Positions 41,555 to 50,134 of a DNA stretch of 56,050 nucleotides are shown one piece after another. The notes beneath the pieces are model-generated. The model did not search any database. It saw only the letters and a program-made list of their open reading frames with translations, and was not told where the DNA came from. Every line of letters begins with the position of its first letter. Within the stretch, counting starts at the first letter, position 1. Made by a program: the position numbers and the translations under genes. The stretch is from Verrucomicrobiales bacterium (GTDB lineage Bacteria; Verrucomicrobiota; Verrucomicrobiia; Verrucomicrobiales; DEV007). The stretch is taken from NCBI GenBank assembly GCA_029233965.1, contig JARGOP010000033.1:1-56050 (forward strand), given 5' to 3'.

Positions 41555-42463
41555 ATGCATATTCAGGACATCATGGCGCAAGGGAAGACGACGTTTTCGT
41601 TCGAATTCTTCCCACCGAAAACTGAGAAAGCCTCCGAGGCTCTCTATGAGACGATTTCCGAGTTGGAGTCGTATGAGCCTGCCTTTGTCAGCGTGACCTA
41701 CGGGGCTGGCGGCTCAACTCGCGAGCTTACGAATGACCTTGTTGTCCGCCTGAAGACAACGACTTCACTTGATCCGATCCCCCACCTGACCTGTGTGTGT
41801 CATCAGGAAAGCGACATTGAATCAATCCTCTCACGCTATGCGGAAGAGGGTGTCAGCAATATTCTGGCCCTGGGAGGGGACCCGCCTCGCGATCTGACGG
41901 ACTATCGGAAAGAGGACGATGCATTCCAACGGGCGGCCGACCTCGTACGCTACATTCGAAATTTCAAAGGGCACGCGGATTCCCGCGGCTTCGGAATTGG
42001 CGTTGCCGGATTCCCCGAAGGGCATCCCGGGACACCGAACCGTCTCAAAGAGATGGATTATCTGAAGGCGAAAGTCGATGAAGGGGCCGACTACATCGTG
42101 ACTCAGCTGTTCTTCAGTAATGACGACTTTCACGACTTCCGGGAGCGCTGCTCGCTTGCGGGCATTGACGTCCCGATCATCGCCGGAATCATGCCCGTGA
42201 CCTCTACCTCCGGAATGGCCCGCATGGCGGATCTCGCTGCGGGAGCCCGTTATCCGGCAAAGTTGCTCCGCGCTCTCGCCCGCGCCGGGAATGACCAGAA
42301 AGCTGTCGAAAAAGTCGGGATCCACTACGCGACCGGGCAGTGCTCCGACCTCCTCGAGCATGACGTCGCCGGCATTCACTTCTACACGCTCAACCAGTCT
42401 CACGCGACGCGTGAGATTTACGCGAACCTCGGTCTCAAGACCTCGGCATCGCTGGTCGCCTGA
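41555..42463 (+). CDS. metF: 5,10-methylenetetrahydrofolate reductase
   Basis: About 302 residues from the ATG at 41555. It reduces methylene-THF to methyl-THF for methionine synthesis, with FAD. Conserved blocks are F-S-F-E-F-F-P-P-K near 14-22, 'VSVTYGAGGSTRE', 'LALGGDPPRD', 'GVAGFPEGHP', 'ADYIVTQLFF' and 'PIIAGIMPVT'. Length matches E. coli MetF. It is packed 7 bases after a ferredoxin gene and 13 bases before the parvulin gene. Confidence 0.95.
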   Translation: MHIQDIMAQGKTTFSFEFFPPKTEKASEALYETISELESYEPAFVSVTYGAGGSTRELTNDLVVRLKTTTSLDPIPHLTCVCHQESDIESILSRYAEEGVSNILALGGDPPRDLTDYRKEDDAFQRAADLVRYIRNFKGHADSRGFGIGVAGFPEGHPGTPNRLKEMDYLKAKVDEGADYIVTQLFFSNDDFHDFRERCSLAGIDVPIIAGIMPVTSTSGMARMADLAAGARYPAKLLRALARAGNDQKAVEKVGIHYATGQCSDLLEHDVAGIHFYTLNQSHATREIYANLGLKTSASLVA

Positions 42464-42476
42464 CCGTAGTGATTCG

Positions 42477-43511
42477 ATGAAGCGTTTCCCCTGGCGCATC
42501 GTCCTTTACACGGTTTTTCTGCTCTATCTCTTCCTCGATTTAAAGGTTTGTCAGGGTCCGCTCCGGCAGTCTTTCTCGGCAAGGCAGAACACGATCGAGG
42601 AGGCGGCGGCAAAGAATCAGTGGGTGGCGCTTGTGAATCAGGAGCCGATTTCGCAGGACCAGCTCCAGGTGGCGGTCTTCCGGCATCTCTACCAACGGGG
42701 GAAAGAAAGCGACGTCATCCCCGAAAAGAATCTCGAGATGATCCGGAGGGGTGTCCTTCAGTCGCTCATTGATGATCTCTTAGTGAAGCAGTATGCCGAC
42801 GGCGAAGGGTTTACGGCTTCCGACGAAGAGATTGCTGAATTCATCGAAACCTGGGAGGCCCAGTTTGGTTCCCCCGAAGAGTTGGCAGAACGATCAGGCC
42901 TTCAGGATCTCAGTCCGGAAGAGCGAATCGCTGAACTGGGACGAATCTGGTCGAGAAAAAAATGGCTGGAAAAGCGAATTGCTCCGGGGATTGATGTCAC
43001 CGATGAGGAGGTTCGCGAATGGTTCGAATCGAACCGCGAGACCGGCAAGGGCTTCGTGGAACCGGAGAAAATCCGGGCGCGAAATATTTTCCTCAGCACC
43101 GTGATCAACGATGATGACTCCCGCGAAGATCTCATTCGAAAAATTCATCGGCAAATCGGTGAAGGGGAGGGAACCTTTGAAGAATTTGCAGAGGAATTTT
43201 CAGAAGACCTGCGGACGAAGAAACGGGGAGGCGATCTGAACTGGTTTGCGCGCGACCGGGTTCCGGATGACTTTGCGGAAGTGGTATTTGCCCTGAAAGC
43301 GGGAGAACTCAGCGAGCCGTTCCGGACGTCAATTGGATGGAATCTGGTGAAGGTTGAGGAGCGTCAGGCGGAACGACCGGTTACTTTTGAGGAGGTCGAA
43401 ACAGAGATTCGGCATCACCTCGAGAACCTGAGAACCGTCGAGACGATCAAGGTGCTCATGAAGAAGCTCCGCACTGTCGCCAACATCCGATTGTTTCCCG
43501 GGAATCTGTGA
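42477..43511 (+). CDS. parvulin-type peptidylprolyl isomerase (SurA/PpiD-like)
   Basis: About 344 residues from the ATG at 42477. The N-terminus has a hydrophobic anchor or signal (I-V-L-Y-T-V-F-L-L-Y-L-F-L). A SurA-like helical domain (about 40-190) contains 'VALVNQEPISQDQLQVA' and 'GVLQSLIDDLLV'. The PpiC/parvulin domain (about 195-305) has 'RARNIFLST', 'FEEFAEEFSED', 'GGDLNWFARDRVPDDFAEVVFALKAGELSEPF' (fragments GGDLNWF, LKAGELSEPF) and 'GWNLVKVEER'. It probably folds envelope proteins. Its stop is 4 bases from the convergent aldehyde dehydrogenase stop. Confidence 0.9.
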   Translation: MKRFPWRIVLYTVFLLYLFLDLKVCQGPLRQSFSARQNTIEEAAAKNQWVALVNQEPISQDQLQVAVFRHLYQRGKESDVIPEKNLEMIRRGVLQSLIDDLLVKQYADGEGFTASDEEIAEFIETWEAQFGSPEELAERSGLQDLSPEERIAELGRIWSRKKWLEKRIAPGIDVTDEEVREWFESNRETGKGFVEPEKIRARNIFLSTVINDDDSREDLIRKIHRQIGEGEGTFEEFAEEFSEDLRTKKRGGDLNWFARDRVPDDFAEVVFALKAGELSEPFRTSIGWNLVKVEERQAERPVTFEEVETEIRHHLENLRTVETIKVLMKKLRTVANIRLFPGNL

Positions 43512-43515
43512 TCCG

Positions 43516-44976
43516 TTATTTCACGTAGGCGGCGAGGCCCTGGAGGCCTCCTTCGCGACCGAAGCCGCTTTCTTTGTAGCCGCCAAAGGGGCTCGTCGGG
43601 TCGAACTTGTTGAAGGTATTTGCCCAGATGACGCCGGCTTTCAGTTGATCCGCGATGCTGAAAATTTTGCTTCCTTTGTCGGTCCAGATTCCGGCGCTGA
43701 GACCATAGCAGGTGTCGTTGGCGAGGGTGACCGCTTCCGCCGGGGTCCGGAAAGTCATGATGCTGAGAACCGGCCCGAAGATTTCCTCTCTCGCGACGCG
43801 GTGGCTCGAAGTCACACCGGTGAAGAAAGAAGGCCGGTGCCAGAAGCCTTCGTCGGGGAGCGGGCAGGAGGAACTGTGCAATTCCGCCCCTTCCTCTTCC
43901 CCTGTCTTGACCAGCTCCTGAATGCGTTTCAACTGCGCCTTTGAATTGATCGCCCCTATGTCGGTGTTTTTGTCGAGGGGATCACCGACACGAAGCGTTT
44001 CGATACGGCGAGTCAGCCGCGCGACAAAGTCATCGTGAATGGACTCCTGGATGAGGAGGCGGCTCCCGGCGCAGCAGACGTGCCCCTGGTTGAAATAAAT
44101 TCCGTTGATGACCCCCTCGACGGCCTGATCGATCGCACAGTCGTCGAACACGATATTGGCGGCTTTTCCGCCCAGTTCGAGCGTCAGTCTTTTTGAGGTT
44201 CCGGCCACGGACCGGGCGATGCGTTTTCCAACCGCCGTGGAACCGGTGAACGCGATTTTATCCACTCCCTCATGCTCAACCAGCGCGGCGCCGGTGTCGC
44301 CGGCACCGGGCACGATGTTCACGACTCCCGGAGGTAGACCGGCTTCCTGAAAAATTTCCGCGAGGTGCATCGCGGTGATGGAGGTGGTTTCCGCCGGTTT
44401 GATGACAACGGTATTGCCACAGGCCAGCGCCGGGGCGATTTTCCAGGCGGCCATGAGAAGCGGGAAATTCCAGGGAATCACCTGTCCGGCAACGCCGAGC
44501 GGTTCCGGGGCTTTCCCGGGGAAGGCATACTTCAGCTTGTCGGCCCAGCCCGCGTAGTAGAAAAAGTGGGCGGCGACGAGAGGAAGATCGACGTCGCGGC
44601 TCTCCTTGATCGGCTTGCCTCCATCCATCGATTCAAGGATTGCCAGTTCGCGCGATTTTTCCTGAATGATCCGGGCAATACGAAAGAGATACTTTCCCCG
44701 TTCCGCCGCATCCATCGGGCCCCACACGTTCCCGAACGCCTGCCGGGCGCTTTTCACGGCGCGATCCACGTCAGCGTGGTCGGCCTTCGCGATTCGGGCA
44801 AGGCGTTTTCCGTTCGCCGGATTGATGGAGTTGAAGTAGCTGCCTGAAGCGGGGGCGACGAACTCGCCATGGATGAAAAGCTCGTACTGCTTCTTCAGGG
44901 CGACCGGGGTCGTCTCCGGGGCGGGAGCATAGTCAAATGCGCTTCCGAATTTGAGATGATGTTTTTTTCTTTCCAT
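43516..44976 (-). CDS. aldehyde dehydrogenase
   Basis: A 486-residue NAD(P)-dependent aldehyde dehydrogenase oxidising an aldehyde to the acid. Motifs: oxyanion Asn in I-P-W-N170-F-P, NAD-binding 'FTGSTAVGK' near 243-251, general base E267 in L-E-L-G-G-K, and nucleophile C301 in G-H-V-C-C-A-G-S-R. It starts 12 bases after the deoC stop, so the two are almost certainly co-transcribed; the acetaldehyde released by DeoC is the obvious candidate substrate (inference). Confidence 0.93.
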   Translation of the reverse strand: MERKKHHLKFGSAFDYAPAPETTPVALKKQYELFIHGEFVAPASGSYFNSINPANGKRLARIAKADHADVDRAVKSARQAFGNVWGPMDAAERGKYLFRIARIIQEKSRELAILESMDGGKPIKESRDVDLPLVAAHFFYYAGWADKLKYAFPGKAPEPLGVAGQVIPWNFPLLMAAWKIAPALACGNTVVIKPAETTSITAMHLAEIFQEAGLPPGVVNIVPGAGDTGAALVEHEGVDKIAFTGSTAVGKRIARSVAGTSKRLTLELGGKAANIVFDDCAIDQAVEGVINGIYFNQGHVCCAGSRLLIQESIHDDFVARLTRRIETLRVGDPLDKNTDIGAINSKAQLKRIQELVKTGEEEGAELHSSSCPLPDEGFWHRPSFFTGVTSSHRVAREEIFGPVLSIMTFRTPAEAVTLANDTCYGLSAGIWTDKGSKIFSIADQLKAGVIWANTFNKFDPTSPFGGYKESGFGREGGLQGLAAYVK

Positions 44977-44988
44977 CCTGACGTTGGG

Positions 44989-45888
44989 CTAACTTTTGGA
45001 GAAGTAGTCAGCGCTTTGATAATTGCCGTCGATGAGTTTGGCGAGTTGGAGCTCCAAGTCTCCGAGAAGTGAGCTGGCCCCGAACCGGAAGAGATCCGGG
45101 GAGAGCCAGTCATCGCCGAGCGTCTCCTTCACCATGACGAGATACTGCAGTGCCTCCTTCGCGGTTCGGATTCCCCCGGCCGGTTTCACGCCGATTCGCC
45201 GACCGGTTTCGAGATAGTGATCCCGTACCGTTTCGAGCATGACGAGGGTCACCGGAAGGGTCGCGGCAGGGGAGACTTTCCCCGTCGATGTTTTGATGAA
45301 ATCTCCTCCCGCCTCGATCGCAAGTTGGCTCACGAGCCTGACATGATCATAGGTCTGCAGCTCTCCGGTTTCGAAAATGACTTTGAGATGGGCCTTTCCA
45401 CAGGCCTCTTTGACCGCGGAGATTTCGTCACTCACTTCGGCGAGATTGCCTTCGAGGAAAGTACCGCGGCTGATGACCATGTCGATTTCATGAGCGCCGG
45501 AGTTCACCGCGTCCTTCACATCGGCGAGTCTCAGGGCAAGAGGGTATTGTCCGCTGGGGAACCCTGTTGCGACCGAGGCGACGGGGATGCCGGTCCCTTC
45601 GAGTTCTTTCGCGGCGTGTGCGACCTGATTCGGATAGACGCAAACTGCGGCGCAGGGGGGGCAGTGGTAGCGTTTCGCCATCGGTTGACGGGCTTTCCGG
45701 CAGAGGCGGGTGACTTTCCCTTTCGTGTCAGCGCCCTCAAGGGTGGTCAGGTCCATCATGGAGACTGCCAGTTTCAGGCCGATCGCCTTTGCTTCGTTTT
45801 TGATGGATCGCTTCTGGAAGGTCGAGGCGCGTTCTTCGACGCCGACCTGATCGATGCGGGGCACAGGGGATTTCAAAACAAATGACAT
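44989..45888 (-). CDS. deoC: deoxyribose-phosphate aldolase
   Basis: A 299-residue aldolase that cleaves 2-deoxyribose-5-phosphate to acetaldehyde and glyceraldehyde-3-phosphate. The barrel carries 'DLTTLEGADTKGKV' near 45, 'CPPCAAVCVYPNQV' near 78, 'EIDMVIS' near 135, the Schiff-base Lys in F-I-K-T-S-T-G-K near 207, and 'GVKPAGGIRT' near 238. The first 35 residues are an extension seen in longer DeoC proteins. It is followed immediately by aldehyde dehydrogenase. No deoxynucleoside phosphorylase lies nearby. Confidence 0.94.
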   Translation of the reverse strand: MSFVLKSPVPRIDQVGVEERASTFQKRSIKNEAKAIGLKLAVSMMDLTTLEGADTKGKVTRLCRKARQPMAKRYHCPPCAAVCVYPNQVAHAAKELEGTGIPVASVATGFPSGQYPLALRLADVKDAVNSGAHEIDMVISRGTFLEGNLAEVSDEISAVKEACGKAHLKVIFETGELQTYDHVRLVSQLAIEAGGDFIKTSTGKVSPAATLPVTLVMLETVRDHYLETGRRIGVKPAGGIRTAKEALQYLVMVKETLGDDWLSPDLFRFGASSLLGDLELQLAKLIDGNYQSADYFSKS

Positions 45889-45916
45889 GACTTTACGCTG
45901 AAGTTCTGCGGGCAGC

Positions 45917-46735
45917 TCAGCACATCTTCACCATGTCTTTCACCAACTGAAAGTAGAGATAAAAAAGTCCGCGCCAGGAGTAGCGGAAGGTTCCGGCCTT
46001 TTCCGCAAGCCGGATCAGCCCGCTTTCCAGGTTGTATTTGATTTGGCGTCCCGTTTCTTTTTCGATGAGCTGGGTGAGCGTTTCCGGGTCCTCCTCCACG
46101 AAATCGGTCGTTTCGAGGGCGAGGTCATCGATCCACTGGTCGTGGACATCGAGGAGTTCCTGGAAGGTTTCGCATTCAGGAGACTGCCGCAACAGCACAT
46201 CCGGGGCTGCTTTCATCGGATTGCTGAAAGGAAGGTTGGTTGTCCGGTAGGTGAATTTGTCTTCGCGGCGTGAAGTCAGGGTGAGGCATGCCCAGGCGAT
46301 GCCATCCTGCTCGGTGAAGCAGATCGCGGCCTGTTGCCTCTTTCCGGGATGATAAAAGATCCGGTAGAACTGATTCATGCCGTCCCATTCCCATCCGTTG
46401 TCGGAGACGTACTCGAAGCCCGCGTCCTCCACTTCAGAGGTCAGCTCGAGGAAGTCGGGAAATTTGGAGGTGTTGGGAGGGGTCGCTTTTTCGAGGGTCT
46501 TATCGACCGGAAGACGGAGCTGGCGAATCCGGGTGAGGAGTTCGACCCAGGGAAGGAGAAACCACATGAGGAGCCCTCCGAACCCTGCGATGATGCTTTG
46601 GGTCGGCAGATAAAAGGCGAGAAAAGTCGCGGCGAGGATGCCGACCGCGCCGAGCTTGCGCAGGAACTTGATCTTGAAGCTGCGCAGTCCGAAAGAGAAG
46701 GCGAGAACGCCGAGAATGATGAAAAGTTCACTCAT
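45917..46735 (-). CDS. membrane-anchored protein of unknown function
   Basis: A 272-residue protein. Two or three hydrophobic segments occupy residues 1-65 (L-F-I-I-L-G-V-L-A-F, then L-G-A-V-G-I-L-A-A-T and a third to about 65). The remaining 200 residues are soluble and acidic, with 'YRIFYHPGKRQQAAICF' and 'DEAPETLTQLIEKET'-like helices (seen as E-D-P-E-T-L-T-Q-L-I). I do not recognise the family. It is 28 bases upstream of deoC on the same strand and could lead that operon. Confidence 0.75.
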   Translation of the reverse strand: MSELFIILGVLAFSFGLRSFKIKFLRKLGAVGILAATFLAFYLPTQSIIAGFGGLLMWFLLPWVELLTRIRQLRLPVDKTLEKATPPNTSKFPDFLELTSEVEDAGFEYVSDNGWEWDGMNQFYRIFYHPGKRQQAAICFTEQDGIAWACLTLTSRREDKFTYRTTNLPFSNPMKAAPDVLLRQSPECETFQELLDVHDQWIDDLALETTDFVEEDPETLTQLIEKETGRQIKYNLESGLIRLAEKAGTFRYSWRGLFYLYFQLVKDMVKMC

Positions 46736-46803
46736 GTGTTGAAGGTTACGATACTGCGCTACGCTGGAGTGAGAAAGGGGAAATCCGCGGGGTTTCGAGC
46801 GGC

Positions 46804-46840
46804 AGTCCGGAGAGGGGCAATTCTTTACCGCCCGGCAAGT
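46804..46840. repeat. TCCGGRGAGG...CCGGCAAG palindromic repeat, copy 2
   Basis: GTCCGGAGAGGGGCAATTC (46804-46822), then TTTACCGCCCGGCAAGTCC. Aligned without gaps to 35377-35412, most bases agree, including TCCGGRGAGG and CCGGCAAG. GGGC/GCCC can pair. It lies in the 144-base gap upstream of the unknown membrane-protein gene. Confidence 0.5.
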
Positions 46841-46879
46841 CCGGCCGCAATGCCCACTCGATTCGGAAAGGAGGGCGAC

Positions 46880-47527
46880 TCACTTCTTCCGCTTAAAGAT
46901 CGCGACGTGGCGATCGACGGACTTGCCTTCGGTCTGAAGCTCGCGGGTTTCGGGATTGAACTCCGTCTTAATCAGTTCCCCGCCAAGTCGCTGGATCGCT
47001 TCGAGCGCGAGTTGATGTTCTTTGTCAAAGTAGCTCGTGATGATAAGACGTCCCTCGTCATCGAGTTTGTTGAGGGCCTGATCGTAGATTTCCTCCCAAG
47101 TCTTTGCCCCGTTCCAGTAGTTCTGGTGGCGCATGAAGACGAGGTCAAATTCTTCACCCAGCTCCTCGTGTCCGTCGAGCTTGCTTGCGTCGCCGGTGAA
47201 GAAATCGAATTCCCTCCTTCCCGGTTTTCCGGGAAGGCCTTTCTTCCCCGAAAAACGCAGATTGGCATCGGCGATTTCCCGGGCACGAACGTCGATCCCG
47301 GTGAGTTTCACTACGCTTTCGTCCCGCTCTCCTTTGAGGTCGGCGATAAAATCCGTCAACACTTCCGCCTCGCGACAATCGCCGCAGGCCAGATCGAGGA
47401 TGCGGGCCTCGTCTTTCTGTGCAAGACGCCGACGCACCGTTTCGTCATCACCCGAGGTGACTTTGCGGAGCATCTTGCGAAGTCTCCGGAGATCTTCCTC
47501 GGTTTCCGCTTTGAAACGGTCAGACAT
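46880..47527 (-). CDS. class I SAM-dependent methyltransferase
   Basis: A 215-residue cytoplasmic protein. Motif I is I-L-D-L-A-C-G-D-C near 48-56 (the SAM-binding loop), an acidic residue in 'LTGIDVRAREIADANL' follows near 78, and 'FDLVFMRHQNYWNG' near 135 is the motif IV region. The opening helices (E-E-D-L-R-R-L-R-K-M-L) are charged. The methyl acceptor is unknown. It starts 9 bases after the DUF3500 gene on the same strand. Confidence 0.87.
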   Translation of the reverse strand: MSDRFKAETEEDLRRLRKMLRKVTSGDDETVRRRLAQKDEARILDLACGDCREAEVLTDFIADLKGERDESVVKLTGIDVRAREIADANLRFSGKKGLPGKPGRREFDFFTGDASKLDGHEELGEEFDLVFMRHQNYWNGAKTWEEIYDQALNKLDDEGRLIITSYFDKEHQLALEAIQRLGGELIKTEFNPETRELQTEGKSVDRHVAIFKRKK

Positions 47528-47536
47528 CGTTCTGAT

Positions 47537-48568
47537 TTACTCGGCGGTATGATGCGCCTGATAGTGTTCTTTGAGAATGTCGCGACCGAAATCCCCGGTG
47601 AAGTCGCGCCAGACGGCGTGGACGTGATTCGCGTTGTTCTGCGTGTTGGCGTATTCGAGAAGGAACGTGGGTCCCTGCACGCGGTAGTAGTGAGGATCAC
47701 CTTTTTCGATGCCGCCGGCCCAGGCGAACACGATCTTGTCAAAGCCCGCCTCTTTGATCGCAGCGAGGTCATCTTTAGCGACGTCGGGACGAAGGCGGTT
47801 CACATACACATTGATCAAAGTGCGGAGCTTCTGGCGTTGCTCTTTTTCGAGTTCTGTCCAGGGCAGGCCGGCATCACCCAGCGAGCTGACGGTCGGCTCG
47901 GCTGCGGTGAGAATATCACGGGGCGCTTTTTCTTCGACGATGGTTTTGGTCCGTTGCTCGTCAGAGAGTGATTGGACGAGCTCCCTGGCTACATCCTCTT
48001 CCGCAGCGAGAACGCGGAGCCCTTTGCGGGGGCCTTCGAGGATTTCGCCGGGATTGGAGGCGAAGAAGTTCGGTGTGCCGGAAACAACGACGCCGTCGGC
48101 GATGGTGAAATTCATCGACATGTGGTGTCCTTCAAAGCGCCAGCCCCAGGCCTTGGAACCGGGTTCCCCGAAGATCGAAACGTAATACATGAGGGTGTCG
48201 CGTTTCGGGTCGTTTTCGAGCTCCCAGAGGACCTGCTCGAGGCTCATGATCTGAAGGGCGGTGAGATAACCACGATGACTCAGGCCTGTGCTGAGAAGGC
48301 CGTAGGCAAGATGCCTCTGATCCGCGCTCATGTCTTTCATCGTCAGCCCGCCCCGCATGCCTTCGCCTTCGAAGGGTTTCGGGATGAAGTGCCAGTTTTC
48401 GCGCTCTTCGTCGGTCAGATCGAATGTCGCGAGATCCTTTTGCTCTTCGCTGAGCATCGAAAGCCAGAGCTTCGCGGCGTCAGCCATATCGGTAGCCGCT
48501 TCGTGAGCCTTCAACGAAGGCGCTGCCATGAGGACGAAAAGAGCGGCAAACAGGGAGAGTTTCTTCAT
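47537..48568 (-). CDS. secreted DUF3500 family protein
   Basis: About 343 residues from the ATG at 48568, with a signal peptide ending near L-K-A. The DUF3500 pattern is clear: 'LSEEQKDLATFDLTDEERENWHF' (fragments LSEEQKDLATF, ERENWHFIP), 'GLTMKDMSADQRHLAYGLL', 'YYVSIFGEPGSKAWGWRFEGHHMSMNFTIADG' (fragments FGEPGSKAWGWRFEGHH, SMNFT) and 'HAVWRDFTGDFG'. The H-H and W residues suggest a binding site; the function is unknown. It is co-directional with the methyltransferase gene. Confidence 0.87.
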   Translation of the reverse strand: MKKLSLFAALFVLMAAPSLKAHEAATDMADAAKLWLSMLSEEQKDLATFDLTDEERENWHFIPKPFEGEGMRGGLTMKDMSADQRHLAYGLLSTGLSHRGYLTALQIMSLEQVLWELENDPKRDTLMYYVSIFGEPGSKAWGWRFEGHHMSMNFTIADGVVVSGTPNFFASNPGEILEGPRKGLRVLAAEEDVARELVQSLSDEQRTKTIVEEKAPRDILTAAEPTVSSLGDAGLPWTELEKEQRQKLRTLINVYVNRLRPDVAKDDLAAIKEAGFDKIVFAWAGGIEKGDPHYYRVQGPTFLLEYANTQNNANHVHAVWRDFTGDFGRDILKEHYQAHHTAE

Positions 48569-48690
48569 GGCGCGTAGTAAGCCAAGGAAAGACCGATAGA
48601 GCAAGGGCGCAATCAATGTCGGCGATGTAACCGTTCGCAGGATTGCTTCGTCTTTGGAAATAGAGCATTCTGTCACAGCCCGACCGGCCA

Positions 48691-49290
48691 ATGTTTTTTT
48701 TCGACCCGACAGGAACCCGATACGACGTGGAGACCGACCTGCCAGAAACTGAATGGGTGGCTCGCGCGAAATCCGGGGATGAAGACGCGTTCCTCCGAAT
48801 CGCGAAGCACTACCATGCCCGGGTTTGGAGCACGGCTTCCCGGTTTGCCCGGTCAAAGAGTGAACTGGAGGACCTCACGCAGGATCTGTTTTTGAAGATC
48901 TGGAAGGGGCTGTCGTCCTACCGCTCGGATGCTCCCTTTGAACACTGGCTCATGAAAGTGACGGTTCGGGGGTGCTACGATTTTTTGAGGAAAAACCGCC
49001 GCCGCCGCGAGCTCGAGCAACTCGTCGATCCGCAGGAGAGCCGCGACCATCACGATGCGCGGCCGAATGAGGCCCGCTCCCGTCAGGAGGCGTGGGAAAC
49101 GGTGTCCCTCCTCCTTGATCAGCTCGAGGCGAAAGACCGGACCGTGATTACTTTACTCGATCTGGAGGAACTGTCGGTGAAAGAGACCGCGAAGTTGACT
49201 GGCTGGAGCGAGTCGAATGTGAAGGTGAGAGCCCATCGTGCCCGGAAGAAAATGAGGGCCCATTTTGATGAACTTGGATTGGAACGATAA
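48691..49290 (+). CDS. ECF-type RNA polymerase sigma factor
   Basis: A 199-residue extracytoplasmic-function sigma factor. Region 2 (about 35-105) has 'DLTQDLFLKIWKGLSSYR' (fragment DLTQDLFLKIW) and 'FEHWLMKVTVRGCYDFLRKNRRRRE' (fragment FEHWLMKVTVRGC). Region 4 (about 135-190) has 'LLDLEELSVKETAKLTGWSESNVKVRAHRARKKM' (fragments LLDLEELSVKE, SESNVKVRAHRARKKM), the -35 recognition helix. It overlaps the next gene by one base (TAATG). The regulon is unknown. Confidence 0.93.
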   Translation: MFFFDPTGTRYDVETDLPETEWVARAKSGDEDAFLRIAKHYHARVWSTASRFARSKSELEDLTQDLFLKIWKGLSSYRSDAPFEHWLMKVTVRGCYDFLRKNRRRRELEQLVDPQESRDHHDARPNEARSRQEAWETVSLLLDQLEAKDRTVITLLDLEELSVKETAKLTGWSESNVKVRAHRARKKMRAHFDELGLER

Positions 49291-49583
49291 TGAAGACGCA
49301 TACTCCGTTTGAAACCCTCGTTGCCCGGGCCCGGTGCCACGAGCCTTTCGGGGAGCCGAATTCCTTCGGGTTCGAGACCTGCCTGAAAGCGGCGATAGCC
49401 GATTCCGCTCCTTCCGGAATCGAACTGATCGGGCGTCTTTCGTGGCGGTTCACGATCGCCTGCCTTCCGCTTCTCCTTATCGCCTTTGTTCTTCTCGGGT
49501 TTCAACATTCCGATTTTCTGCCCGAGGGACTGGGCGGGGTGGTCTCGCAATGGTCCTTCCTGATTCCCGGTGATCTCCTTTAA
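49290..49583 (+). CDS. small single-pass membrane protein, candidate anti-sigma partner
   Basis: A 97-residue protein. The first 47 residues are cytoplasmic-like and contain C16-H17 and C31, but no HxxxCxxC zinc anti-sigma motif. One hydrophobic segment (about 55-70, R-F-T-I-A-C-L-P-L-L-L-I-A-F) follows. Its position one base from the sigma gene stop makes an anti-sigma role likely, though no family is recognised. Confidence 0.7.
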   Translation: MKTHTPFETLVARARCHEPFGEPNSFGFETCLKAAIADSAPSGIELIGRLSWRFTIACLPLLLIAFVLLGFQHSDFLPEGLGGVVSQWSFLIPGDLL

Positions 49584-49586
49584 CGC

Positions 49587-50003
49587 ATGGCCAAACGAAC
49601 CAAGCTCAAGGCCGGTTGTGGTCTCGTTTCTGTTTTCCTTGTCGGGGTGTTCTGCGGGGCTTTCGTCCTGTTTTTCCTTCTCGTGAAGGTGGTCCCTTTG
49701 AGCGAAGGCTGGCGGGACGAGGAATCGAAGGAGTTTGTCCTGAACCATCTTGCCAACCGGCTCAAGCTCACGGACGAGCAGATTGAGAAAATCCGTCCGA
49801 TCGCTTTTTCGGCTCTCGACGAGCGTTACGCGCGCCGGAAAGTCTACGTCGATGCCGACATTGCCATCACCGGAAAGGCCTTCGAGGAAATGCGCGAGAT
49901 CCTCGACGATGCGCAGGAAAAGAAGGCGGAGGAGATGTTTGAAAACTGGAAGAAGGGAAAGGAGCGCTTTCTTCTCGGTGAGGGGGAAGTGAAGGTCGAA
50001 TGA
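49587..50003 (+). CDS. membrane-anchored protein with Spy/CpxP-like LTDEQ helix
   Basis: A 138-residue protein with an N-terminal anchor (about 13-34) and a periplasmic helical domain. The segment L-K-L-T-D-E-Q-I-E-K-I-R-P recalls the LTxxQ motif of Spy/CpxP envelope-stress sensors, though only one copy is clear. Long Glu/Lys helices follow. It starts 3 bases after the small membrane protein, so sigma factor, small protein and sensor-like protein form one operon. Its stop codon lies inside a repeated GAATGACGAA element. Confidence 0.72.
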   Translation: MAKRTKLKAGCGLVSVFLVGVFCGAFVLFFLLVKVVPLSEGWRDEESKEFVLNHLANRLKLTDEQIEKIRPIAFSALDERYARRKVYVDADIAITGKAFEEMREILDDAQEKKAEEMFENWKKGKERFLLGEGEVKVE

Positions 50004-50076
50004 CGAACCGGCCGCGAAAACGTCGAATGACAAACCACACGGCTCCCCAGAGAAATCCGAAGCACTGAAATCCGAA
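49998..50076. repeat. GAATGACGAA / AAATCCGAA intergenic repeat, copy 2
   Basis: Contains GAATGACGAA (49998-50007), GAATGACAAA (50025-50034), AAATCCGAA (50053-50061) and AAATCCGAA (50068-50076). The same words occur at 23521-23577. The first GAATGA contributes the stop codon TGA at 50001-50003 of the CpxP-like gene. Confidence 0.5.
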
Positions 50077-50134
50077 TTTCCGGCTTCGGCTTTCGTTGTT
50101 GTTGCGAGCTTGGGTCCTCGGGGGCTCCGTTATT

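Noticed and set aside
46334-47971. Long plus-strand frame (about 545 codons)
   Set aside because: Antisense to the unknown membrane protein, methyltransferase and DUF3500 genes and crosses their boundaries; high-GC shadow frame.
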